Shown piece by piece: positions 49,476-62,400 of a stretch of DNA of 64,000 nucleotides; within the stretch, counting starts at the first letter, position 1, and every line of letters starts with the position of its first letter. The stretch lies in assembly GCA_013397845.1 (NCBI GenBank), contig VZTG01007436.1, positions 1,276,181 through 1,340,180 of the forward strand, in the 5' to 3' direction. The notes under the pieces were generated by a model that did not search any database, was not told the origin of the DNA, and saw only the letters and a program-made list of their open reading frames with translations. A program made the position numbers and the translations under genes. The stretch is from Melanocharis versteri. Taxonomy: Eukaryota > Chordata > Aves > Passeriformes > Melanocharitidae.

Positions 49476-52218
49476 CACAAGTTGAACTCACCTGTATGCA
49501 CCAACTGAAGTTTGATTAATTTTAAAATGTTTTATTGCTTCTAAAAAGATATGTGTATTATTTAGGGTATTATTTTGGAATCACTTAAATTTGAATTATT
49601 CAGCAAATTAATACTACAGAAATAATACTTTAGGAAAAGTAACCAAGACTGACAGGCGGTGATAGGAGTCTGACAATGTTCTGCAGAGAGAGGCTGGAAA
49701 TTTTTGCTTTTTCTGCTAGGTTACTTATTTTGGTTTTGTCAAGCAGCATGACTTCATAATGTTGGAGTTTACATTAAATGACAGTACATGGCCTGTAAAG
49801 CCTGTTAGGTTACCTTTATGGGTGCACATATAGGACTGCCGTGCTTTAAAGGGATGCATACACAAACATATGATCCGAGAGCTCTTGCCAGAAACTCTTT
49901 ATCAAAGCTGCTATTACAGTAACTGTGTGGAAGTGAATTTAATCCATTGTGTAGTCAATAATTGTAAAAATTCAGGGTTGCATAATTTACATCAAAATGT
50001 GCGTGGTGTTATTTTTAAAAGGTGGTAGATTTGCCATCCTGCTTATGCCAATGGTTAGGTAATACTTTTAAACTGATAACATGATACTACAGAGATCAAA
50101 GTTTGGGGTATTTAATTATCTAGGAAATTATCTGCAACTAATGTAGGGGAAAAATAAGCTACTTCATTTTGGAGCAGATTTTTATCTTAGACTGGTATAA
50201 CCCTTAAAGAATTCCATTAAAAACAGCAGAGTTGCTCTGTTTCAACTGGCATTTTAAGAATAGGATATTTTCTCATTGACATTAGAACGAATTTTGGCCT
50301 CCACTGCAGTGGCATCTTCTAAATAGATTTAAAGCCTGCTAAAGTGTGATAAAATTAATTTAGTAAGCATGTTTTATTCTTCAAAAATAAATAAGTAGTT
50401 TAGGGAGATCTTAATTAAAGGAAACATGGAGCTTACATACATGGAATGAGAAGAAAAAAAATTGTAAAAGTTCTAGAGCTGAGCTCTGAAGTAAAAGGAT
50501 GAAAAATTGAAATTTCTACATGTAATTTGAATTTTTAAAGGCAGTGCTGTAGAATTTCTGTGGTATAGCTACCTCATCAATGTTCAGCTTAGTAACAAAT
50601 TTTTTCTTCAAGTAGAAACAGATATATACATTAACTTATTTTTAGTAATATATCTAGGGAAGGCTGTCTCTCTCGTTCCAATGGACTGATTTTATTTATG
50701 AAACTAAATATAAATTCTCCCGGAAGAAAAATCTCCTTCAGAGCTGCTCTGTAGTGACCTAATGCTCACTCCTTCTCTTTTCAGTCTTACTGATGCTCAA
50801 GTGAAATAGAAGTGCCTTGGGCCCATTTCTGCCTCCACTGACAACCCATGCTTCTCAGATTATCATGTAGCATAAAAAAAGCTGTCATGTAACATGGCAT
50901 TTATTTAAATGATGTGATTTCTGTGCTCACCACTCTGAAACCGAGGTATAGCTAAGAAAGCTTGCAAGTTTTGACAGGTGTGTTTACCCCGCTAGGGCAA
51001 TATGCTTAATGTATGAAAAATGTGAGGCAGAATACAGTTTTTGTCCTACTCAAAATCAAATAATAATGTGTTTTTCTCTCTCTTTTTTTGATTTTGTTTT
51101 GTTTTTAGCCAATGCCCTGATAAGCTTTCGGGTAGGAATTGCTTTGACATGATGTATAGGTTGATACTTGTCAGAAGATTCTCCCATAGGACAGTGTTTT
51201 GGTGGGCTAGCTCTGCAGCCCACCTCTGCAGGCCAAAATACATGTGTAGAATACCATGGAGTACAAGCACACATATTTCCTGTTGGTGTGTTGGTCAGTG
51301 CAAGCAGTAAGGGAATGCACACAGTCTGGTTTCTGAGCTGAAAGATGTTTCATTTTTGCACAGTCTCCATAGCCACGCTTCAGAAGGCTGAGGAGCATGT
51401 GTGAGCCAAACGTGTGTTGCTGTAACCCAGACACACCTTTATGATGTATTCCTTACACTGGACATTGGCATTCCAGCTCTCATCATCTGTGTGTGTTTAC
51501 AAGTCCTAGCTACCTATTTACAGATAGAAATAGATTTGTTTGTATTTCCAATTCCCATACGCAGCTCAAAAAATAGTGGTGAAGGGGTGTGGCTTGGTTT
51601 TTTGCATGTGGGGATCAAATAAGATGTACGGTGGCCAAAGCAATACATGTAGGGAGAGATGCTTACATTTGTTAATATCCAAGGCCAGATGTGTTTTTGT
51701 GTCACCCTGTGCTCACTGGTGTGGCTCAGCTCGCTGTGGCGGAGCTTGCTCTCCATAGAGACCAGGATCATACAATTGATGGGTTTTGTTTATCGTAACC
51801 CATCTCTCCTGTCTTCAGGACTGATTTTGATCTGAGTTCTTCATAGTACTTCCAGTCATTGTGTTATATCAGTGAAATACCTGCAGAACCTCTTCTTGAT
51901 TTTGGTGCCTGTGACTTCACACCCTTTGCCTTTCCTGAGTCCTCAACCCGTGTGTGAGCCCGGACAGAAGTCACAGGAGAGGCCTGGGCTCTGAACACTA
52001 CCTTATGTCTCCAGCAGCCATGCTGAGCTAGAGCAGTGCGTTTCCTGGCAGCTCAGTGGGCGCAGTTTCAGCTGCCTCTGAAATCAGTGCCTGGCGGGCA
52101 AATGGCAATACTCTTGTGTGCTTGTAAGGCTTTTTCAGCAGAGTTCATTGCCATTCTAAACCTTAAACATTGTGACACATGCCAGAAAAATTCAGCAGCT
52201 TGTTCTTTAGGGCAGTTT

Positions 52219-52253
52219 TTCCATATATATATATATGCACATATATATATATT
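52219..52253. repeat. (AT)n dinucleotide tract with central GCAC
   Basis: Two alternating AT runs flank GCAC, so the tract is nearly self-complementary and could form a cruciform. Confidence 0.93.
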
Positions 52254-55200
52254 TTAAAAATGTTATATTAGCAACAACCGAAGCAGAACTAGTATTTTCT
52301 GTTGACCTCTTGCTTCTCCATCTTTTAATCAAAGTGTTCTGTTTACTTGTGCTAAAAATTATTTAATATGAGAAATAACATAGAGGTTCAACTCTTGGCA
52401 CTGGCAGTGATGATATAGAAAATAATGGCATCTAAGTCTGCCCCACACTTTTGATAAGGTAAACAAAACACATTTGGCCTATAGAAGATGTTCATGAGCC
52501 ATTAGTTGATGCTGTTACATTTCTTAGAATTCTTGTAACTATACACAGAGTTATGAGTCCAATCTTGTGCTGGTATAGATCAAGAGCTATTTCAAAGGAG
52601 TGGTGTTTATCTAACAGGATTGCAGAGAGAATCGGGGGTAGGTTCAGAGGATACACGTTGTGTGCAAAAATAGTGTTTAATTTTACATTGCTAATAGTTG
52701 ATGTGTATGAGTGTACAAGTTGATTCAGATGAACCTTCTTTCCCCTATTAACTTTAATCCTATGAATCGCGCTTCAGTGAGAGGCTACTGATATGACTTC
52801 TGAATAAAAATGGTCTTGGCCAGATAATGGTACAATGTGTATGTCTGAGGAGAGCTATAAGGGGAAGACAAGTCTCATTTACCTCCTAGGATAGAGGGAA
52901 AATGGAGTCTGCACACCGTCATTTCCCCTACGGATATCTGTGGGACTATGACTAGAGCCACAGGAGATTCAAAGTCTTTGGCATCGTATTCTTTCTCTGT
53001 TTCTACTGAAAATGAACTAGCTGTCTCTGAGGGACAGCATTTTGCATCCTGATAAACACTTTTGCTTAGCAAGCTGCAAAGAGAATTTTAGTTCCATTCT
53101 AAAGAGACCCTCTAATTGGGGTTTTTGTTATGGAAATCAATTAATATTTGTATTACTTGTAACATACCGCAGACATATAAAAGCATTATAAATTATAACT
53201 GCTCTATAACTTGTTTAGGGTCACTTGTTTATTATAGCAATAAAGGATAAACAACTTCTACACTACTAGTTATGAAGATATCTTGGGTACATGTTGAATT
53301 CATTAGAATGCAGCATCATTTGTTGTGTACTATTAAAATACTTGATAGAAAGATCCCAAAGCACGTGGCTGACTTGAATCTTGCTCGTTATGCTGTAGCT
53401 CCATTGAATGGCACAAACAGATTCTGTCTTTTTCTGACAAGCCCTGCATAGCTACAGCACCAGGCCCACAGTGCACAGACCTAGATGGTGGGGGGAGGAG
53501 GTGTTGGCGTGCAAAACAAGGCCAGCTTAACACGCACCCAGAAAGTGCCAGGAGTGCCAGAGTGTCTGTCCAGAACTGCCAACTGAAAGTCCCAGCCTGA
53601 AAATGCGGGTTCTCATTCTGTGTGCTTAGAAGTGACAGGTTGCATCAGCTCTGCCAGGTTTGAAGTACATCATCACTGCAAGTCTGAAGGATTCCTAGCT
53701 GGGGTTCAGTGCCCTGCCCCACGTTGGCTTGTAGCTTTGAACAGTGCTGTGTTGATGGGGGGAAGGGGTGGGAGCTGCGGTATCTCTTTGATGTACATTA
53801 TCAAGTGGGGTATCGTTGTGTGAGGGACAGCAACAGCATTATTTTACTGCAGAACAAAACAGGAAAAAGTGTTGCTATACTGAGGGTTTTTAAAGATGTA
53901 TTGACATGCTGAAGAAGATACAGAGACTTAGAGCCTGTAGCCTTCTGGAGTTTACCTTCTGGAGACAGGTGAGAGCTAAGAATCATCCTAAGCAACATGG
54001 GCTGGTTTCAAATACTTTTCTCATTACTTCTTACCTTACAGCTGCCCAGAGACATTTATAGGTTTTGAGTTCAGGTTTCTATGTTCTGTTAAGTTCTTCC
54101 TGTCTCATTTTTTTTCTTTTCTTTTTATCTCCTTTTTTTTTGGCCTCTGATCTAAAGAAAGTTAGAGAGGGTGGAGGTGGGGAGGAGATGGGGCAGAATT
54201 CTGTTTCACAGTTGTTCCTTTATTTTACAAGTTAAAGCTCACAAAAGAAGCAAGAATGTGACTCCATCTTGTAAGCATCTGTACTACCACTACCAGCCCA
54301 TGGATCAAAAGATTATTTGAGGAAATAGCTAGACCTTTTTTGTGTATATTTTAGGTCTACCTTCTTCCTTTCATTTTATTTTAAAACAAAATTAAGGACA
54401 CTCCAACATGTTGCCCATAAGAGTTCTGTTACAGGTAATTAAATGTAAGTTTACACATTTAATCTACTTTTAAGAGCAAGAAAGACTGGTAAATGACCCA
54501 GTTAAGGAAAGTACTCAGCCTAATTGGATGCAATGATTGCTTGCTGGTGTTTATTACTGTACTAAGAGTAGACATGTAGTCTGTGATTCTAATTTGTTTT
54601 AGAGACAGACCTGTAGTATTTGCACCTATCATTGGGGTTCGATTGTTTCTGCTAACATTGTGAAATAGGCTTGTATTCATTTGGGAGCTTAAGAGTATTA
54701 GAATGGAAGGAGCACTGGGTTTTTTCGGTTACTATTGCTCTCCAGTTATTATCTCTCCAGACTGTTTTACCTACAATAATACATGAAGCTGGATGCGCTA
54801 GCATATATTTTTGCCTAGGAAAATAAATAGAGATTTCACCTCTTTATGTATGTAATGTGAGAGATTAAAAACAACTAAATTTACCAATGAGCTGAAACCT
54901 TCTGACTTGCCTGTGAACTTACCATGTCTTCAGCCTATGAAGTCACCACATTAATGCCTGGGTTTGATTATTTCTATGTCATTCTGAAAGAGTTGAGTTC
55001 CTGACAAATGTAAAGTCACTGAAAGTTGAATCAAAGCCCCAAAATTTTAGATTTCATTATTGCTTATTTTCTAAAATTTCCCTGATTATAGTCACCTTGT
55101 TGCAATTTGCACTCACAATTCTGGGCTTCCAGGAAATGATATCAAAGTGGAATATGTTGTATCATAGAAGATATTTGTTACATAAAAATAGAACACTGGA

Positions 55201-57209
55201 TTTTATGCCCAGAGCAGCAGCACTCGGACTTCAGAACACTTATGTAATTATTCTTTATTTCATAAGCTCTCAGGATGATGAATGAAATCAGAACTGACTT
55301 TGAAAAGCAAGGCCACTGACGACCAGTGCACTCAGCCAAGGTGTCTCAATGTTCGTTATGATGGATTTGGGAGTTTTGTAACATAACGGATCAAAAATGG
55401 AGTTAAGGCAACATTAAATTCACAAAAACAAGGATACTAAGAATGGAGACTTCTGCTTCATCATAATTTATCTTGTTGTGTTTAGTTGCTACAAAACAAA
55501 ACAGTAAGAGAAATTAGCTCTTTTGGTGCTATTACACAGACATAGCAATGTAATTTAATGGCAGCTTTAATTCTAACTTTATTTGTTGTAAAGGAAAGGA
55601 AAAAAAACCCCAAATCTTGGTATTCTTTTGTTGATCTTTCAGTCTATATTATTGTCAGCTATAGTTTAGTTGACTCTACTATGCTAGAAGAAGTTCTCCT
55701 AAGGTTAAAGAAAGGTAAATTACCTATTGGATGTGTGCAGATGGTAATATTTTGTAATTTAGTATGTGCTCCAAAACCATGCTGGCTCCTTCTTAAACTT
55801 CAGTACTTCAAAGTATGAGATTATTGCTCCCCTTGAAAATATATAGAAAGTTACAGAAAGAAAATGTATTACCCAGGTAGACCAGAAAAAAAAATTCAAA
55901 AAAATTGTTCACCAGACAGCTTTACTGATGTATTTGAGGTTTTAGACTAATTCAGTTACTTACAATTACATCTAGTACAGAAAGAATAGAATAGGAGCTC
56001 CCAGTGCAATACTTACCTGCAAGTACTAGAGGGAGCTGAGGGAGGGAATCAAGACAGGGGAGGAAAAGAAAGGAGAAAGATGGTGGTGAGAACTTTCATT
56101 TGTGCTAGTTTGCTTGAATAGAATCTTAATTGATGCCACACCCCATTTACAGCTTTCGAAATACAATGTGCATTATTCACTCTGTGCCCAAACACAGACA
56201 TTTGTATGCGTATGCAATTGTCTGCTGTGCATTTAACGTAGAACATCTGTGTGTGCCCATGCACACTTGGGAAGGAGCAGGTTGGTTTATTACAATGTGT
56301 CTTCAACAGACTTAGCACATTGTTCATTGTTTTAGTATTATCTAGAGCAAATCAATATACCTTCTTGTGAAATGGATGAATACACTCTGCTTGTCTGGCA
56401 GAGTTTAATGTAAGACCTCTCTTTCCTGATTTCCAATTCAAATGAATCCTGTTAAAATTACTGAAAAACATTGCTCTTGAAGACTATCTTAAGAGCACAA
56501 CACAGCATTGAAGCACGTTTCTAAATAGCTTTCTTAACAGGGTAGAGAGTAGGATGCACTGAGAACTGACTGAAACCTGTTCTTTAATTGGAATATTCAT
56601 CTTATGTTTTTCATTACCCTTTTTCCTTTGCCTCTCATGGATGGTTGTTGCTAATGCTCCCCTCCCCTCCTGGTGGGCCAGCCAACAGTTCCCTCTGGAG
56701 GCAGCATCATTATATCTGCCTGGTTCACTTAGTAGCAGATGGTGAAGAGCAGTAGAGCTGATACACTGCATTTCACAGAAACCAGGATCCTTCTGGTACC
56801 TCTGCAGCATACACAGACTTGCCTGATTTGAGACTGTGAATTCTTTATATGCCTCCCAAACTAGGTTTCCTTGTTTGCTACTGTGTATGTCAGTGTAAGA
56901 GTGATTTTTATGATCTGCTCTGTTGCTGGACAGTAAAGAAACTACTCATCTCCAGGTTTCAGCTACTGGAAGCTCTGTTTTCCATTTTATTTCTATTTTT
57001 ACCAAAAATTAAAAGAAAACTGCTCTGATGGTTTTTCTTTTCCCTGGTTGACAGGCTTTTCTTCCCCCTCCCCTTTTTGTAATTCCTGCTGTCTGCCAAA
57101 GGACAATCTGTTTGCTCTGAGACAGTTTAATGCATACTGACTACCAGAGGCAGAACTTCCATTGGCTCTGTTACAGGGGTAATTTACACTTTAACAAGGT
57201 ATTGTGACA

Positions 57210-57254
57210 AGGTGGTAATTATATTTTTATCACGTCATTATGACATTACCACCT
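57210..57254. repeat. Inverted repeat with 10-base arms
   Basis: AGGTGGTAAT (57210-57219) and ATTACCACCT (57245-57254) are exact reverse complements around a 25-base AT-rich centre. The centre itself contains the small dyad GTCATTATGAC next to a CACGTCA motif. Confidence 0.92.
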
Positions 57255-57416
57255 GGAAAGCCATAGCTGATTAATTAGTGGCATATATTAAATTTATAAC
57301 CCTAGAACTCTAAAGTTATCATACCTAAGTGGTGTAATTAGGCTGAACTATGGTGTGGCAGTGAATTGGAGGTGAAGATGCTGAGTATCCACCTATTGCA
57401 ATACATTTAATGAGTG

Positions 57417-57430
57417 CCAGTAGAGGGCAG
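57417..57430 (+). promoter_or_regulatory. Candidate CTCF-binding motif
   Basis: CCAGTAGAGGGCAG matches all 14 positions of the CTCF core CCASYAGRKGGCRS (consensus from memory). It lies 679 bases upstream of the catalytic ADK exon. Whether it is bound cannot be told from sequence. Confidence 0.55.
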
Positions 57431-58108
57431 GGAGCTGAAGGAAATAGTTGGGGTTTTTAAAATAAATACTGAAGAAGAGAGTGAAATCATTGAAATCTTG
57501 AAACCAAATCTAGTCAGATGGCAAGTTGCAAGGCTTCTTACATATATGGATTTTTTTAAGGTATCATTTGAAAGCACTTTGGTTTACACTTGTTTTTGCT
57601 TTTTATTTCACAGCTTTATTTTAGTTCATTCACATGTATTTTGGTTTTAACAATGCAGCAGTTTCTGTTGATCTTTTTGAGGATTGTACTGGCCATTCTG
57701 GAGGCTATCTCACCTTCCTGCAACTAGCAGAAAGCACTGGTTTTGCCGGGATGGATTATTCTCAGTCTTGTCCATATGCCCAGGTGTTTTATGTTGTTCC
57801 TTCTGGTGTACTTTTTTTCTTTTACTCGTTTCCTTACTCTTTTTCTCTTGTCCTTAGTATTAGGAGGTAGAGAAAATAAATGAGGCTAGAAGTAAATAAA
57901 GAAAATGCCCACAACTTATGGCTTGTTTGAATGTGTTCCCATATCCCTATGCAGTAAATACAGATAGAATTATAAACCAAATCTATTTTTACCCAAATTA
58001 TCATGCTAAAGGTCATAGTTTTGAATTGTTTTGATTTTCACTGTTTGTTGTGCATTTCAAAGTCAGATTCCCGAGTAACTCATGTTTTATTCTTCCCTTT
58101 CTCTACAG

Positions 58109-58195
58109 AAAATGAAGTGACTACTTTCCCTGTGTTGGTGAGTGATCAGAGTGAAATTGTGGATACCAATGGAGCTGGAGATGCATTTGTTGGAG
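58109..58195 (+). CDS. ADK: ADK internal exon C with the PfkB catalytic signature
   Basis: With the G carried over from the previous exon this reads ENEVTTFPVLVSDQSEIV, then DTNGAGDAFVG. DTNGAGDAF is the second PfkB signature: GAGD forms the anion hole, and its Asp is the general base that activates the adenosine 5'-hydroxyl (Asp300 in human short-isoform numbering, from memory). All signature residues are intact. The acceptor is a strong pyrimidine tract ending CTCTACAG. The donor is GGAG|GTATTT, which has T instead of G at +5 and is weak. The exon is 87 bases and phase 1 on both sides, so skipping it would keep the frame but remove the active-site base. The final ~41 residues (the segment beginning GFLSQL in mammals) must lie in exon(s) beyond position 64000; I saw no match between here and the window end. 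Confidence 0.97.
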
Positions 58196-59425
58196 GTATT
58201 TCTTACTTCTTTCTGTTGTTTGGAGATGATCCTATTATTCTCTCTATATAAAATCTACTGTTTTTTCATTCAACTGTCCTTCAGAATGAGCTTCATTCTT
58301 TTACAGCTTTTCTCTGCATCCTGAAGTTATATGATTTAATTAAGTTCTGATTTCCAAAGGGAAGGTGTGTTCTATTACTTCAAAAATAATATGCCATTAT
58401 GCTGTACTCTGGTCGTTTTCATGAGATTAATTGTATCTGTCAGACTGTTGCATAAACAAGCTGCATCAAGTACTATATAGTGTACAGAAATCCCTCCTGG
58501 CTTAAATGTTAACACATTGTTGTTCTTTAAAACAGGTTGTAGTGAATATTAAACAGTATGTTAATAAGTGAGCATAATGTCTCTGATCATGTAAATTTTG
58601 GTAGAACATCTGCTTCCAATACAATTATTTGGACATCAGAAAAGAACGCAAAGGGTTAATTTGTTAAAACAAACCCCGAAAATATCTGGCATTGCTTACT
58701 ATCCATTTGCAAACTTACTATTTTTTTTGGCGCAAGCTCTAAGGAAAAAAGAGGATGTTATGTCTATGCTTGTTTTAAAAAATTATTCAATATAAGCTGA
58801 AACTCAATCTAATCCAAGATTTCTGTCATTCATTGTAACCTTCATCCATGTAGTTCTGTGATGCACTGTTGCATCCTGAAGGCTCTAATATCCAGTACGT
58901 AGTAGCTGTAAGGAGGTCCATTAGTCACTAATTTACTGGAAATATTACAAAAGAGACTTTATAAATAGAATTGCAGGGCTCAGTCTTGTAGCTATGAAGG
59001 GGATAACAAGCAGTGTGTTACCAAATTAAAGCTTCAGAATTGTGTCCCACTTCAAGAAAATATTCAACATAAGCTTAATCTTAAGCATGTGAGTGATTCG
59101 ATCCGTACTTAATACAGCACTTAAACCAATGATAAATGTTCAGTATATGCTTAAATCTGTCTGAAAATAGGAATGTTTTTACTCATTGCTTCAGTGCTTT
59201 CATGAATCAAAAAGGACAGAAATCGAGGGAAACACATTAGGTCATATTATTCATACACCTTTTAGGGCATGCTTGTCACTCTCTATTGTTCCTAAATCAC
59301 AAACAAGACTAAATTTGAACCAGTAGCTAACAGTGACTGTAACATAAATAAGATCATCTTCAAGTGCTTGTCCTTGTATACATTTCCTCTGTGTATCAGC
59401 TGTGCCAATAAGCTGCTGTTTTTGT

Positions 59426-59458
59426 GGGGGGGGGAGGNNNNNNGGGGGAGGGGGGGGG
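59426..59458 (+). other. G-run with a 6-base assembly gap
   Basis: A guanine-rich tract of several long G blocks with single A interruptions is broken by N at 59438-59443. The N run is too short for a standard scaffold gap and probably marks unresolved homopolymer sequence. The G blocks could form a G-quadruplex. Translations across it (the ORFs near 59368-59659) are meaningless. Confidence 0.95.
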
Positions 59459-62400
59459 AAGAGAGAAAAGGTCTTGCCTATTTTGTTTTCATGTGTCTGC
59501 CACGTTTATCTCAGGTTTTATTTTCTGTTCTTCAGTTTCAGGCCTCCTGAAATCAGGACTTTTGTTTTAATAATCCTAATTTTGTTCTTTCCTAGGTTAG
59601 CTGCAGGAAGGCTATTGCAACTAAATAATCTGGGCTTTAAGAACTGTTTTATAATATAATAGATCAAATTTAAAAATAGATCTCTCAAAGACCTTCCTCT
59701 TTAAATTACGTCCTTTTCCCTGGTACTGCCATAGCTCCTGGTTTTCTGTAGAAGAGCTAAAACATTGACTGTATTCAGAACATCCTGAATGGAAAGGTGA
59801 TATAAACCATATTAATCTCTATTCCAAACTACTGCCTTCCACCAGCAGTGTATAGAGTTGAGGCACATCCTGTCAGGCTGGTCTTGGATCAGTTGTGAGA
59901 TTTCTTTCGTGAAGGGGAAAAATGATTTGGACAATGCTCAGCTGTGGAAGGGAGGGATGAAGGGACATATTCTAAAAGATTAACTCTCGTTTGTGATTTT
60001 AAGTAACAAGATACAGCAAGCTCCTGTATATTTGAGACAATCTTAACAGTAGTCCTATATCACTGCTTATGGATGTATATTATCCTCAGTTGCCCCACAA
60101 ATAGCGATGAGGCATCAGATGCTTTTTCATTGAAGCACAAGTGCAATGTGGTCCAGTGTGTTGTACAGTTCTCCCTCACTATCAGGGAAAGGACCACAGC
60201 TGGTTTTCCCTCTGTGATGGAACTCAGCTCAGCCATGGCAAATCTGTCTGAACTGTCCTTGCACTTAGACACTTACCTGAACGTTGGTGTGTGAGCTCAG
60301 CTGCTTGTTGCACCATGCTTCTCTCTCCCGTGACTCAAAGCAACATGAGCTTTAGAATATCCATAGTTCTTCCACTGGCTTCTGGGATATCTCAGTTCTC
60401 CTCTGTCACTCCATAAATAATAAATTGATCATTTATTCTTCTCAGAGAATAGATTTTCCTGAGTTTAGTCCAGATGGGAGAATTGGGACTCATAACAGTC
60501 TAGGTACACAGCTGATTCTAGTCTTAAGTGTACTGTGGTCTCCTTCAAGGAGTCATTTAATTTTCCTTCCCATATGTAGGAAATAGGATACAAGACTGGA
60601 TAGGCTTTGATTTGGTCTGTGTTTAATTCGGGGGAAATGTCTGTATTTTATCTGTATCACACTTTTCATGTGTTTTCAAAGTGTGTATTTGCAGCAGGAG
60701 TTCTTGAATGTCTCCTTAGCAGCAAGCCCTGTGCAGTAGTGTAGGTAATACTGCTCAACATACGGATCTTCTAGCATTGGGTCTAGCGCTGAGCCAGCTG
60801 CAGTGTTACTGTCCTGACAGAATTTTTACAACAGGAAGGTTATATTTTCTTCAGTGCTTTTCTACTTCTTTCTTCGATTGAGGTTTTTATCAGTTGGTAC
60901 TACCTAGGCAACAGTACATGTAATGTTTTGATTTTAGTGTCCTTGTAGTAAAATGTTTCAAAATTAATCCCTTAACTAAAAAATTCACTCAGTGTTACAA
61001 TATTCCCTCCTGGAAACCTAGTTCCTTTGTTCAAACAGCAGAGAACAAGACTCCCATGGCAAAGTTTACCGTACTTCTCTGGAACCAGTATATTAACATG
61101 ACTGAACACTGGTTTTGCTGGAGCAGGTGTCTTGGCTGAGAGGGGAACGTGGGATATAATGAGAACTGACCCATCAAACAAGATTTATTTTGCATTAGGG
61201 GATCAGGTTTGTTAGACTCTATCATATTTTGAAAGGTCTTTCACAGAGGCACTCTCTTCCAGAGGTATAACTCACAGACTGTAAGGAAATTCCTTCTCAA
61301 TAATTACGCCAACTTGGCAAATCACCCCTCATATGTTTCTCCATGTAAAAGTTGAAAAAAAAACCAACAAAACCTGTTGGGTTTCTTTTACTAGAAACAG
61401 TCTAACTCTACTGAAGCTTTTGAGACCTTGAAGTCAAGAAAAGGTTTAAACACACAGTTTCTGGGTGCTTGTAACTCTGTGACTTGATTCATGAGTTCGG
61501 CATTTCTGAACATGAAGCCTCCAGCCTCCAAGGAGAACTAGCTCACCCCAACAGCTAGCAGCAAGAAATAAAATGCATTCTTCAGTTGAAATGTGGTTTT
61601 ATTAAGTTGGCACCAGGAATATCTCTGAATTTCTTGCCTCTTACTGCAGACATCAAGTCATCTGCCACTCAGGCTGGTGCAGTGCAAGAATAAGAAACTG
61701 AGTTTTTAAATTGCTGCAGGTATCTTTATGCTAAAAACACTTCTCTAAACAAAACTAACACAGTTCTGCTTTTATTACTTACCAGCAACACTGCTACCTT
61801 TTACAAGTTTAAGCAATAACGGTTCACTTTGTAGCATCTCATCACCTCTTGTGGTTTTCAGGAGTACCACAGATATTTGGTTATAAATCCCTGAAATATC
61901 CGTAAGTTAAAGCTGCAATTCCGTCTCCAGATTCTTATGACATTGACAAATCACTTGAGCTTTGCTGACATGGCTTATGTCACAAGAGTCCTCTTAATGG
62001 AATTACAGCCTTAGTTTGTAGAGTTTTGGGAGCATTCTGTTGCTCATTAAATTAACATTTATTTATTACTAGTCAGCCCCAGTTTGAACCATTGCAGTAA
62101 TGATAATCAAAGCGTACTTAATGGCAATAAATAGACTGAAATATGGACAGTTTTACCATCGCATGCTTTCCTTTATGCCATCCTGCTCTCTTTAGCCTGC
62201 ATTCTGTTTGAACTCCCCTTTGTCATTGCCACCGTAACTAATGAAAACAATAAGCATCTGTTCTGATAGTTGCTGCCATTCTTCCCTGCAAAATCTCTCC
62301 CCTAGAATCTGCCTGGTCCCTGGAACTGGGTACAGAGTTCATAACAAATGAATAGGAGAAGGTGTAAAATCGATGGTTTTTTCAGGTTCCATCAATATAA

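Larger units (their letters stand above)
35125..58108 (+). other. ADK: ADK intron between exons B and C (22984 bases)
   Basis: This intron is bounded by GTATGT and a CTCTACAG acceptor. It contains CR1 fragments in opposite orientations (37315-37575 and 38848-39023), an ancient LINE relic (42515-42905), ancient repeat relics (45622-45685, 49377-49475), a TG-rich simple tract (43229-43330), an AT dinucleotide tract (52219-52253), and a CTCF-like motif near its 3' end (57417-57430). The somewhat GC-richer stretches 37580-38700 and 43740-44030 carry ORFs without recognisable similarity. Confidence 0.9.

Noticed and set aside
58003..58324. ORFs running through ADK exon C into both introns
   Set aside because: Only 58109-58195 matches ADK; the flanks are intronic.
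60080..60140. CCTCAGTTGCCCCAC resembling an antisense MIR SINE
   Set aside because: Similarity stops after about 20 bases, and no further MIR landmarks follow.
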